64,000 bases of DNA from Lachnospiraceae bacterium. Its GTDB lineage: Bacteria > Bacillota > Clostridia > Lachnospirales > Lachnospiraceae. The notes beneath the pieces are model-generated. The model was not told the DNA's origin, searched no databases, and was given only the letters and a program-made list of their open reading frames with translations. Made by a program: the position numbers and the translations under genes. Each line of letters starts with the position of its first letter. The first letter of the stretch is position 1. The stretch is taken from contig JAFYZH010000063.1 in NCBI GenBank assembly GCA_017548765.1, positions 1 through 64,000 on the forward strand. Direction: 5' to 3'. Of this stretch, positions 34,150 to 41,583 are shown one piece after another.

Positions 34150-34193
34150 AAGTCCCCGGGAAAAACGAGAGATCGTTTTTTCCGGGGACTTTG
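34150..34193 (+). terminator. Terminator after the isomerase gene
   Basis: AAAGTCCCCGG pairs with CCGGGGACTTT, enclosing AAAAACGA/TCGTTTTT, giving a near-continuous 19-bp stem. No long T-run follows the outer stem, but the T-run inside the right arm could serve. Confidence 0.65.
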
Positions 34194-34229
34194 GTTTGGT
34201 TATATGTTTGGACGTTCATGGCTCAGAAA

Positions 34230-34561
34230 GCGAACAATGTCGGCCGGCAGTTGGTTTTTGTTCGCCGTCGAAAGGTCGCTATGGCCCTTGGGAACTGGAA
34301 AAAGCGAACAAACAGGTCTGAAATCAAGATTTTGTTCGCCGCTACATGGTCGATATGGCTCTTGGGAACTGAAAAAAGCGAACAAACAGGTCTGAAATCA
34401 AGTTTTTGTTCGCCGCCGAGAGGTCGCTATGGCCCTTGGAAACTGGAAAAAGCGAACAAACAGGTCTGAAATCAAGTTTTTGTTCGCCGCCACGCGCCAG
34501 TTATAGTCCTGGAAGGCATAAAAAAGCGAACAAAGTCGGTCATAATCCGACGTTTGTTCGC
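34230..34561. repeat. Five-copy, 74-bp-period array of 36-bp imperfect palindromes
   Basis: Units at 34230-34265, 34304-34339, 34378-34413, 34452-34487 and 34526-34561 each begin GCGAACAA and end TTGTTCGC. Start-to-start distance is exactly 74 bp in every case. The 38-bp separators are also related (the first three share the GGTCG-TATGG core and a TTGG-AACTG motif). The cores of copies 2-4 are nearly identical (acaggtctgaaatcaag). Copy 5 has a different core with its own GTCGG/CCGAC stem. The array fills most of the 488-bp gap between the isomerase gene and the convergent PTS gene. It contains no credible gene. Confidence 0.92.
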
Positions 34562-34619
34562 CATGTATGATTTCTCGATAGCTTCAGTTTTGGTAATAGC
34601 AAGCGTACATCGCAGGAAG

Positions 34620-35780
34620 CTACGCTTTCGATGCATTTTTCTCCTCCGCCGGGTCATCCTGGCCCTCAGATTCATTTGCTTCTATCTGCGCGATCCGCTT
34701 GAGGATCGGCTTGCGCATCAGGATGGTGAAGATGAAACTCAGCACGAGTCCCAGCACCATGGAGAGCAGGAATACGACGAAGCCCGGACCGACGTAGGCC
34801 ACGCAGGTCAGGAAACTGGGAAATGCAAACGAGTTGCAGTGCGCCTGAACCATGCCGACGATCGCGCCTCCGATGCTTCCGGCCGTGCATGCAGCCAGCA
34901 TCGGCAGAACGAGCGGGATATTCACGCCGTATAGACAGGACTCGGTGACACCGAGCACCGCCGTGACGCCCGCATTGACCGCGCTCTGACGCTTCTTTTT
35001 ATTCTTATACAGGGTCGCTACGGCAAATGCTGCGCCGGCCTGGGCGTACACCGCCGCGCCGACGAGCGGCATGATCGTGTCATAACCGTCGCGGGTAATG
35101 TTTGCAATACTGATCGGAACCACGCTCCAATGCGCGCCGACCACGACCATGGGCTGCATCACGAAGCCCATAAAAGCGCCGGCCGCCACAGGACTGCGGT
35201 CGTACAGCCATCCGAAGGCTCCCGTCATCGCGTCGCCGATCAGCGTTCCGAGCGGACCGAAGACCAGGAAGGTCGCCGGCAGAAGCACCAGACAGCACAG
35301 GATGGGCTTCATAAACCCGTGGATCGATTTCGGCAGATATTTATCGCAAGGCTTCTCCAGAACCGGCAGGAGAGCGATCGAAAGCAGGATCGGTATGACG
35401 GAACTGTGGTAGACCGCGGGAAGCGCCGGGATGCCGAAAAACGTGATCTCGGTCTTCGCCTCATACGCCGCCACGAGATCCGGATAGAGCATCGCCGCCG
35501 GGATCAGCATGGAAATGAACGGATCCGCCTTCCATTTCTTGGAAGCGCTGACCGCCAGGAAGAACGGCAGAAAGAAAAACAGACCGTCCGAGCAGGCGTA
35601 CAGGAAACGATAGACACCGGAGGTATCGGCGAGGATGCCGGTGTTATTCAAGAGGATCATGGTCCCCTTCAGGATACCGGCGGCCATGACGACATTGATG
35701 ATCGGCATGAAGACACCGGAGATCTGGTCAATGATAAAACGGGCGAAATTCGGTTTCGCCGATGTTTGCGAGGCGCTCAT
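34620..35780 (-). CDS. PTS transporter EIIC protein (glucose/sucrose superfamily), orphan
   Basis: A 386-residue polytopic membrane protein of the PTS IIC glucose-glucoside superfamily. Seen are the N-terminal FARFIIDQISGVFMPIINVVMAAGILKG, PFFLAVSASKKWKADPFISMLIPAAM, the GIPALPAVYHSSVIPILLSI block, HGFMKPILCCLVLLPATFLVFGPLG and the GVTESCLYGVNIPL region near the sugar site (GITEPAIYGV in relatives). About ten membrane segments are visible. No IIB or IIA domain is fused, and no PTS partner genes are nearby, so phosphorylation must be supplied in trans, or the protein works without it. It has its own promoter and an AGGAGG site. Confidence 0.9.
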   Translation of the reverse strand: MSASQTSAKPNFARFIIDQISGVFMPIINVVMAAGILKGTMILLNNTGILADTSGVYRFLYACSDGLFFFLPFFLAVSASKKWKADPFISMLIPAAMLYPDLVAAYEAKTEITFFGIPALPAVYHSSVIPILLSIALLPVLEKPCDKYLPKSIHGFMKPILCCLVLLPATFLVFGPLGTLIGDAMTGAFGWLYDRSPVAAGAFMGFVMQPMVVVGAHWSVVPISIANITRDGYDTIMPLVGAAVYAQAGAAFAVATLYKNKKKRQSAVNAGVTAVLGVTESCLYGVNIPLVLPMLAACTAGSIGGAIVGMVQAHCNSFAFPSFLTCVAYVGPGFVVFLLSMVLGLVLSFIFTILMRKPILKRIAQIEANESEGQDDPAEEKNASKA

Positions 35781-35840
35781 AAGCTCCTCCTTTCAAAATA
35801 GGGAAGGACGGCACCAGCCGTAACCTGAAATATCTACCAA

Positions 35841-35869
35841 ATGATAGCACAAAAGAGAAGGAACGACAA
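35841..35869 (-). promoter_or_regulatory. Sigma-A promoter of the PTS EIIC gene
   Basis: On the minus strand TTGTCG (35869-35864) and TATCAT (35846-35841) are spaced by 17 bp, about 60 bp before the start codon. Confidence 0.65.
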
Positions 35870-35926
35870 GGGGGATAATGCAAGAGGAGAGAAATGAACA
35901 AAAAGAAGAAAAAATAAAAAAACTTC

Positions 35927-35955
35927 TTGACAGGCGTTGCCGGACGTGGTATTAT
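35927..35955 (+). promoter_or_regulatory. Sigma-A promoter of rplJ-rplL
   Basis: TTGACA (35927-35932) and TATTAT (35950-35955) are spaced by 17 bp, directly upstream of the L10 leader. Confidence 0.88.
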
Positions 35956-35961
35956 ACTCGG

Positions 35962-36103
35962 GTGTGAGCCAAAAAGCTTGCCGTAAGCCGAAGACAGCAG
36001 GTGCTGTAAAGCGTAAGGATAAAACGCCTGCCGAGGATGTCATATTAGATTTATTCTATTACTATGATATTTCACCTCATGTCCGACGGCATGAGGTTTT
36101 TTT
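35962..36103 (+). ncRNA. Ribosomal protein L10 leader with terminator
   Basis: The leader carries the conserved L10 binding-site core CCGAAGACAGCAGGTG (35988-36003) and the partner strand CGCCTGCCGAGG (36025-36036), as in the Rfam L10 leader. It is followed by a terminator stem ACCTCATG/CATGAGGT (36074-36097) with a seven-T run. Excess L10 (or the L10-L12 complex) is expected to bind the leader and repress its own operon. Confidence 0.9.
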
Positions 36104-36135
36104 CGGCCATACGATCACCAAAAGGAGGTATAGTC

Positions 36136-36630
36136 ATGGCAAAGGTTGAGTTAAAGCAGCCGATCGTTGAGGAGATCAAAGGTCTTCTGGACGGTGCAGC
36201 ATCTCTGGTGCTTGTAGACTACCGTGGTTTGACAGTTGAGCAGGACACAAAGCTCCGTAAGACTCTACGTGACAACAACGTTTCTTATAAGGTTTATAAG
36301 AACACGCTCGTTAAGTTCGCAGTAGCAGGAACCGAGTTCGAACAGCTGGCAAAGCATCTGGAAGGACCTACCGCAGTTGCTGTAAGCAAGGATGACGCGA
36401 CCGCTCCTGCAAAGTTTTTAGTAGAGTTCGCAAAGACAGCTCCCGCTCTTGAGTTAAAGGGTGGTATCGTAGAAGGTGCTTACTATGATGTTAAGGGCCT
36501 GACCGCTGTTGCTGCAGTTCCTTCGAAGAACGAACTTCTCGGAAAACTGTTGGGAAGCATCCAGTCACCTATTTCCAATTTCGCCCGCGTTCTCAAGCAG
36601 ATCGCTGAGAAGGACGAAGCAGTCGCATAA
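36136..36630 (+). CDS. rplJ: 50S ribosomal protein L10
   Basis: L10 anchors the L7/L12 stalk on the large subunit. The 164-residue protein starts MAKVELKQPIVEEIKGLL, with LVLVDYRGLTVEQ and the KVYKNTLVKFA RNA-contact region. The C-terminal helix (SPISNFARVLKQIAEK) binds L12 dimers. ATG 36136 is chosen because AAAGGAGG lies 8 bp upstream; the in-frame extension crosses the leader terminator. It is followed by rplL and controlled by the leader at 35962-36103. Confidence 0.97.
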   Translation: MAKVELKQPIVEEIKGLLDGAASLVLVDYRGLTVEQDTKLRKTLRDNNVSYKVYKNTLVKFAVAGTEFEQLAKHLEGPTAVAVSKDDATAPAKFLVEFAKTAPALELKGGIVEGAYYDVKGLTAVAAVPSKNELLGKLLGSIQSPISNFARVLKQIAEKDEAVA

Positions 36631-36687
36631 TAGTTTCGCGACAACATTACAATTATCAATTAATTAAATTATGATGGAGGATTAATC

Positions 36688-37062
36688 ATGGCAAAGTTAA
36701 CAACTGCTGAGTTTATCGAGGCAATTAAAGAGTTATCTGTATTGGAACTGAATGAGTTAGTAAAGGCTTGCGAAGAGGAGTTCGGTGTTTCTGCAGCTGC
36801 AGGTGTAGTTGTAGCAGCAGCTGGCCCCGCTGCAGCAGCTGAGGAAGAGAAGACTGAGTTCGACGTTGAGCTCACTGAGGTTGGCGCTGAGAAGGTTAAG
36901 GTTATCAAGGTCGTTCGTGAGATCACCGGTCTGGGCCTCAAGGAAGCTAAGGATCTTGTAGAAGCAGCTCCGAAGGTACTGAAGGAAGGCGCTTCTAAGG
37001 CTGAGGCTGAAGAGATCAAGAAGAAGGTTGAAGAAGTCGGCGCTAAGGTTACTCTTAAGTAA
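36688..37062 (+). CDS. rplL: 50S ribosomal protein L7/L12
   Basis: L12 forms the mobile stalk that recruits translation factors. The 124-residue protein has the N-terminal dimerisation helix pair ([17 protein letters not shown]), an Ala-rich hinge (residues ~38-52) and the C-terminal factor-binding domain with [25 protein letters not shown] strong GGAGG site precedes the ATG. A terminator follows immediately. Confidence 0.97.
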   Translation: MAKLTTAEFIEAIKELSVLELNELVKACEEEFGVSAAAGVVVAAAGPAAAAEEEKTEFDVELTEVGAEKVKVIKVVREITGLGLKEAKDLVEAAPKVLKEGASKAEAEEIKKKVEEVGAKVTLK

Positions 37063-37087
37063 TCATTCGATTAACGATACCATATAT

Positions 37088-37126
37088 ATGGGACGTGTTC
37101 CATTCGGAACGCGTCCCATTTTTTTA
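37088..37126 (+). terminator. Terminator of rplJ-rplL
   Basis: A 14-bp stem with one mismatch (37088-37101 with 37106-37119), a four-base loop and a seven-T run. Confidence 0.92.
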
Positions 37127-37240
37127 TGCGATAAATCCTTGATTTTTTCCGACACTTGCGATATGATGTAACGTATTATGAAAGATATGCGGGATCATCC
37201 CCCCGCAGAAAGAATACATTCATTGTCAGGAGGACAGATC

Positions 37241-38425
37241 ATGGATTACGCAGCAGAATCGCTGAAGATGCATTACCAGCTGAAGGGAAAGATCGAGGTC
37301 ACAGCCAGAGCGGCCGTGGATTCAAAGGAGGCGCTCAGCCTCGCATATACACCGGGTGTAGCCCAGCCGTGCCTGGAGATCCGTGACGACATCAATAAAA
37401 GTTATGAATTGACCAGACGTTGGAATACCGTAGCCGTGGTCACCGACGGAACCGCAGTTCTGGGTCTCGGCGATATCGGCCCGGAAGCCGGCATGCCGGT
37501 CATGGAGGGAAAATGCGTTCTGTTTAAGGCTTTTGGCGATGTTGACGCATTCCCGCTTTGCATCCGTTCAAAGAACGTCGACGATATCGTGAATACGGTA
37601 GCCCTGCTTGCAGGAAGCTTCGGCGGCGTAAATCTGGAGGATATCTCAGCTCCGAGATGCTTTGAGATCGAGAAGAAGTTGAAAGAGCGTTGTGACATCC
37701 CGATCTTCCACGATGACCAGCACGGAACGGCCGTAATTACATTGGCCGGCCTGATCAATGCACTTAAGGTCGTCGGCAAGAAGATCGAGGACATCAAGAT
37801 CGTTACATCCGGAGCAGGAGCTGCCGGTATCGCGATCATCAAGCTGCTTATGTCCATGGGACTTAAGAACGTCATCATGACGGACCGTCAGGGCGCCATC
37901 TATGAGGGACGTGAAGGTCTGAACGATATTAAGAAGGAAATGGCCGCCATCACCAATTTCAACAAAGAGAAAGGTAAACTGGCCGATGTTATTAAGGGTG
38001 CAGACGTGTTTATCGGAGTTTCCGCTCCCGGAACTCTGACCGGCGACATGATCCGCACTATGGCAAAAGATCCTATCATTTTCGCATGCGCGAACCCGAC
38101 TCCGGAGATCTTCCCCGAAGAGGCGATCGCGGCAGGCGCCGCTGTTGTATCCACCGGCCGTTCGGACTACCCGAACCAGGTGAACAACGTTCTTTGCTTC
38201 CCCGGCATCTTCCGTGGTGCTTTGGATGTCAGAGCGTCCGACATCAACGATGAGATGAAGATCGCCGCAGCATACGCGCTGGCCGGCCTGGTAAGCGACG
38301 AGGAGTTGAGCCCCTCGTACATCCTGCCTGCCGCCTTCGATCCCCGCGTAAAAGACGCAGTGGCTGCTGCAGCACGCGCCGCAGCGATCAAGAGCGGCGT
38401 GGCTCGTTGCGAGTACAAAGGCTGA
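37241..38425 (+). CDS. NAD(P)-dependent malic enzyme
   Basis: Malic enzyme decarboxylates malate to pyruvate with NAD(P) reduction. The 394-residue short bacterial form shows AYTPGVAQPCLEI, a catalytic-Lys-containing VMEGKCVLFKAFGDVDAFP, the metal site EIEKKL..IPIFHDDQHGT, the Rossmann VTSGAGAAGIAI and FACANPTPEIFPEEA, and a C-terminal NNVLCFPGIFRGALD. The ATG at 37241 is chosen because TCAGGAGG lies 6-8 bp upstream; an earlier in-frame ATG at 37178 has no such site. It is a single-gene unit with a clear terminator. Confidence 0.95.
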   Translation: MDYAAESLKMHYQLKGKIEVTARAAVDSKEALSLAYTPGVAQPCLEIRDDINKSYELTRRWNTVAVVTDGTAVLGLGDIGPEAGMPVMEGKCVLFKAFGDVDAFPLCIRSKNVDDIVNTVALLAGSFGGVNLEDISAPRCFEIEKKLKERCDIPIFHDDQHGTAVITLAGLINALKVVGKKIEDIKIVTSGAGAAGIAIIKLLMSMGLKNVIMTDRQGAIYEGREGLNDIKKEMAAITNFNKEKGKLADVIKGADVFIGVSAPGTLTGDMIRTMAKDPIIFACANPTPEIFPEEAIAAGAAVVSTGRSDYPNQVNNVLCFPGIFRGALDVRASDINDEMKIAAAYALAGLVSDEELSPSYILPAAFDPRVKDAVAAAARAAAIKSGVARCEYKG

Positions 38426-38444
38426 TACGATTGAAACAATATAT

Positions 38445-38480
38445 CCGGGAGTGTCACTTAGGGACACCCCCGGTTTTTTT
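38445..38480 (+). terminator. Terminator of the malic enzyme gene
   Basis: CCGGG(A)GTGTC pairs with GGGACACCCCCGG with a small bulge, followed by seven T. Confidence 0.88.
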
Positions 38481-38492
38481 ATCCGCGTAACA

Positions 38493-38782
38493 ACGACATA
38501 GAAGTGAGCGGTGCTTTCAGTGTCGTAATCGAGAAGATGGATTTCGAAGGATTACGACATATGCATGGTAGATGCTGTCGGTGTCGTAAACTGGAAGCGT
38601 GACTCCAGGTGATTACGACATGGAGATTATAAGCGCTTTCAGTGTCGTAATTAAGAATCTGAATTTCATCGAATTACGACACATGTATGGTATGGTTTGG
38701 CTAATGTCGTAATTGAAATTATGGATGTCAGAAAAACACGACATGTGGTGAGATAACCAAGTATATGTCGTAAAAACCGACA
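38493..38782. repeat. 61-bp-period array of 39-bp imperfect palindromes
   Basis: Full units at 38521-38559, 38582-38620, 38643-38681 and 38705-38743 are each 39 bp, starting TGTCGTAA and ending ACGACA, with arms of up to 10 bp. A shortened unit lies at 38766-38782, and a lone right arm at 38493-38498 is in register. Start-to-start distances are 61, 61, 62 and 61 bp. The 22-23-bp separators alternate between two types (ctttcag-ending before units 1 and 3; atg-atggta type before units 2 and 4), implying duplication of a 122-bp block. Unit 2 has its own inner CTGGA/TCCAG stem. The rest of the gap (38783-38899) shows nothing definite. Confidence 0.9.
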
Positions 38783-38899
38783 GGAGAGTACTCCGCGGAT
38801 GGAGTTTCATCACCACTCCATGTGTTGCCAAGATATGCGAGTTTTGATATAATTTTATAAGATGTTTTTAAACGGTAAATGACGAGAAAGGAACGGAAA

Positions 38900-39421
38900 A
38901 TGAGAGCACATGAATACGAGATTCAAACGGAACGTTTACTCCTTCGTCCTATGACGGTGGAAGATGCAGACGCTGTCTGGAAGTGGGTCAGCGATGAGCG
39001 CGTGGCCAGATATATGGTCTATCCGACCTACACAGATAAAGAGAAATTGCTCGAGTGGCTTCGCTCCATTGAGGTTTTCAACGGAGAGTACCACTTTGGA
39101 TTTGTGCGCTTATCCGATGGAGAACTGATCGGAAGCGGAAGCATTGGCCCGGGTAAAAAGGAAGGCTATTGGGGCTTCGGCTATAACCTGCGACATGATT
39201 GCTGGGGTCAGGGCTATGCAACAGAAGCGGCGAAGGCTATGATCGAGTTTGCAAAAACCACGTTCGGTATCACGCATTTCAGCTGCAGCCATGTGGAACC
39301 CAACACTGCATCCGGCCATGTGATCGAGAAGTGCGGCCTGCATTTCGTCGGATACGGTGAATTTGAAAAACTGGACGGCAGCTGCAAGAACCGTGCCAAG
39401 TTATTCGAAGGCATCTTATAA
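38900..39421 (+). CDS. GNAT family N-acetyltransferase (RimJ/RimL type)
   Basis: A 173-residue acetyl-CoA-dependent acyltransferase. The opening IQTERLLLRPMTVEDADAVWKWVSD, the strand IGSGSIGP, the acetyl-CoA loop region NLRHDCWGQGYATEAAKAMIEFA and the VEPNTASGHVIEKCGLHFVGY block are those of the Acetyltransf_3 group that often modifies protein N-termini or small amines. ATG 38900 has GAAAGGA 8 bp upstream; an earlier in-frame ATG at 38879 lacks a site. It opens a long run of small co-directional genes. The substrate is unknown. Confidence 0.9.
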   Translation: MRAHEYEIQTERLLLRPMTVEDADAVWKWVSDERVARYMVYPTYTDKEKLLEWLRSIEVFNGEYHFGFVRLSDGELIGSGSIGPGKKEGYWGFGYNLRHDCWGQGYATEAAKAMIEFAKTTFGITHFSCSHVEPNTASGHVIEKCGLHFVGYGEFEKLDGSCKNRAKLFEGIL

Positions 39422-39440
39422 GAATGATAGAGGAGAATAT

Positions 39441-39980
39441 ATGAGAGCATTGGTTATCAACTGTAGCCCGGTCAGGACAGGAGCTACTGCAGAGATCGGC
39501 CGGATCGTTTCGGAGGAATTGGCCGGCAGATATGAGGTTAAGTTCGTTTGTATCGATGACTATGTATTTTCCTTTTGCAAGGGATGCAGAAGCTGTCATG
39601 TGACTGCCGAGTGCGTTCAGCAGGACGACGTGGACATCCTGATGAAAGAGTTTGAACTGGCCGATGTGATCGTATGCGTATCACCTTCCTACTGGGCGGA
39701 CGTCCCGGGGCAGTTTAAGGCGTTCATTGACCGCTGCACACCCTGGTGCAATACACACGAACCGCATAAGACGATCCCGTCCGGGAAGAGAGGCTACGCC
39801 ATCGCCCTTCGCACCGGTCCCAATATCGCCGAGTGCAACAGGATCATCGGGACCATCGAACATTTCTACGGACATCTGGAAGTGGAATGCTGCGGCGGGC
39901 TGGGGCTCACATCCGTTGAATACAAGGAAAATGTTGAACCGAGAACGCAGGAGATAAAAGAATTCTGCGCGAAAATTTGA
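39441..39980 (+). CDS. NAD(P)H-dependent FMN reductase-like flavodoxin-fold protein
   Basis: A 179-residue flavodoxin-fold oxidoreductase. The first strand and phosphate loop (ALVINCSPVRTGATAEIG) bind FMN. Near residue 50 is a Cys-rich stretch FCKGCRSCHVTAEC, typical of the multimeric flavodoxin/iron-sulfur flavoprotein group, then VIVCVSPSYWADVPGQFKAFIDR. The Cys spacing (CxxCxxC plus one) could hold a metal centre. AGAGGAGA lies upstream. It starts 20 bp after the GNAT gene. Confidence 0.85.
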   Translation: MRALVINCSPVRTGATAEIGRIVSEELAGRYEVKFVCIDDYVFSFCKGCRSCHVTAECVQQDDVDILMKEFELADVIVCVSPSYWADVPGQFKAFIDRCTPWCNTHEPHKTIPSGKRGYAIALRTGPNIAECNRIIGTIEHFYGHLEVECCGGLGLTSVEYKENVEPRTQEIKEFCAKI

Positions 39981-40011
39981 GATTTTCTGATCCAAAGGAG
40001 GTAAACGACGG

Positions 40012-40566
40012 ATGAAATTAGATGAAAAATGGATACGGGCGCATCTTCCGGAAGACGTCCGGGATGAAGACTTAGATCATTTTTCGGGCCTGTATCTGGA
40101 TGGACTGAAAGTGATGTCCTACGGAGAACGCGGGGAACCGGATCATGTCGTTTATGAAGCAAAAGACGAGGAAGACTTGAGATGGTGGCAGTTGGAAACG
40201 ATCTGTCATTTTGTCGGAAAGGTCGATAAAACCAAGATCTGGCGCTGGTACAGGGATCACGCGGAAAACGGCAACTGGCTCTATATCGAGCGCAGGCATT
40301 ACGACTACAATGCGATCGATGATCCGAGACTTCCTGGCTTTGAGAGTTTTTTGCGGAATATGAAGTATGGGTTCCCGCAGGAAGTATGGGAAAATCGAGT
40401 ACAGAGATATGTCAAACTGATGAATGTCTGGTTTGTTATCCCGCATTGGGATTATGACCGGGAAAATCTATGCTTCATCGAGATCAGCGATTCCAGGTCA
40501 CACGATGACCACAAGAATATCGCTGAAGAACCCAGGCCGGGCTCGATCATAAGGATCGAAGATTGA
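40012..40566 (+). CDS. Hypothetical protein, cytoplasmic
   Basis: A 184-residue acidic protein with no signal peptide or membrane segment. It is rich in Trp, Tyr and His in the middle (LRWWQLETICHFVG, IWRWYRDHAENGNWLYIERRHYDY), suggesting a compact alpha/beta fold. It has some flavour of polymorphic-toxin immunity proteins, but I cannot name a family with confidence. AAAGGAGGT lies about 6 bp before the ATG, so it is clearly translated. It lies 31 bp after the FMN-reductase-like gene. Confidence 0.72.
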   Translation: MKLDEKWIRAHLPEDVRDEDLDHFSGLYLDGLKVMSYGERGEPDHVVYEAKDEEDLRWWQLETICHFVGKVDKTKIWRWYRDHAENGNWLYIERRHYDYNAIDDPRLPGFESFLRNMKYGFPQEVWENRVQRYVKLMNVWFVIPHWDYDRENLCFIEISDSRSHDDHKNIAEEPRPGSIIRIED

Positions 40567-40596
40567 AAACTTCCGATCTAGCATATGGAGAATGAG

Positions 40597-41040
40597 ATGA
40601 AAAACGTGTTATTTGTCGGTTTTAAAGGAAAAAATAATACGTCAGGAGTGTTGGCGGAGCGGTTATCGCCCCAACACTTGCTCCTTACCAATTCATTTGC
40701 CGGACTTCGCAGAGACATTGCTTCCATCCGAGGTGCATATGACTGCGTAGTGATGTTTGGCGTGGATAAAACGCTTTCATCTTCTGTGAGGATAGAAAAG
40801 ATCGCGTCATTAAACGGGACAGAGAGGGCGTCGGCTTTAGACCTTCAGAGGTTAAAAGAAGCATTGGCTGATGCAGGAGTGCCGGCGGAGATATCGGACA
40901 GCCCTACAGCATATCTGTGTAACGAGGCATATTGGCATATGTTGGACCGGTTTTCGGGAAGAGCGGTATTTATTCATGTTCCGACATTAAAGCACGTGGA
41001 TGAACGCTTTATCGAAAAAATGACATGTTTGAACCCGTAA
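40597..41040 (+). CDS. Compact pyroglutamyl-peptidase I-like protein (C15)
   Basis: A 147-residue protein from the ATG at 40597 (GGAG six bases upstream; ATG 40585 is an alternative). It matches a shortened C15 peptidase. The N-terminal VLFVGFKG corresponds to the family's GFxPFGG strand. The Cys block TAYLCNEAYWHMLDR matches the nucleophile region, and FIHVPTLKHVDER the catalytic-His strand. A Glu in RIEKIA could fill the third position. The usual enzyme is about 210 residues; the segments between the Glu and Cys blocks and the C-terminal helix are trimmed. Whether it removes N-terminal pyroglutamate is uncertain. Confidence 0.7.
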   Translation: MKNVLFVGFKGKNNTSGVLAERLSPQHLLLTNSFAGLRRDIASIRGAYDCVVMFGVDKTLSSSVRIEKIASLNGTERASALDLQRLKEALADAGVPAEISDSPTAYLCNEAYWHMLDRFSGRAVFIHVPTLKHVDERFIEKMTCLNP

Positions 41041-41061
41041 TAATTCCTTGGGAGATGTGCG

Positions 41062-41583
41062 ATGAAAATACGAGAATATATCGAAGATAAAGACTTCCCG
41101 ATCTTGAAGGATTGGATCACGGATGAAAGGACGCACGCGATGTGGTGCGCGAACAGGACAGCGTTCCCTCTTCAGAAAGAGTCCTTCCGTCAACTGCTGG
41201 ATGATATCGCTGAAAGATGCGGAGACAGGGCGTTTGTTGCTACGGATGAGGACGGAAAGCTCGAAGGCTTCTTCTGCTATTCCATCAACAAGGATACAGG
41301 AGAAGGCATGCTGAAATTCGTGATGGTGGACCCTGCCCGCCGCGGAAAAGGTCTGGGAAGGGAAATGATCCGGCATGCCGTGCAGTATGCTTTTGACGAG
41401 ACCGGCGCATCTGCGGTCCAGTTGATGGTCTTTTCGGCAAATGAACGAGCCGGAAAATGCTATAAAAGCGTCGGCTTTACAGAAAGACAAAGACAGGAAA
41501 AAGCATTTTCCCATAATGGAGAGGAGTGGGATCGGATCAATATGGTCGTGAAGAAAACAGAGGGGAATATGTATGGCTTGTGA
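41062..41583 (+). CDS. GNAT family N-acetyltransferase
   Basis: A 173-residue acetyltransferase. The fold is seen in MKIREYIEDKDFPILKDWI at the N-terminus, the central strand MLKFVMVDPARRGKGLGREMI with the acetyl-CoA RRGKGLG loop, and the C-terminal VFSANERAGKCYKSVGFTERQ. It overlaps the next gene by 11 bp in another frame, so the two are translationally coupled. The substrate is unknown. Confidence 0.9.
   Translation: MKIREYIEDKDFPILKDWITDERTHAMWCANRTAFPLQKESFRQLLDDIAERCGDRAFVATDEDGKLEGFFCYSINKDTGEGMLKFVMVDPARRGKGLGREMIRHAVQYAFDETGASAVQLMVFSANERAGKCYKSVGFTERQRQEKAFSHNGEEWDRINMVVKKTEGNMYGL

Noticed and set aside
34191..34469. A 92-codon open frame across the 74-bp repeats
   Set aside because: It is made of the tandem repeat itself; the 74-bp period is not a multiple of three, so frames rotate, and there is no ribosome binding site.
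34230..34561. Interpretation as a CRISPR array
   Set aside because: The 'spacers' are related to each other, repeats vary, arms are palindromic ends of a larger hairpin, and no cas genes are present.
34230..34561. LexA-type boxes (CGAAC...GTTCG) in the array
   Set aside because: The half-sites are about 24 bp apart, far from the 4-bp spacing of Gram-positive LexA sites.
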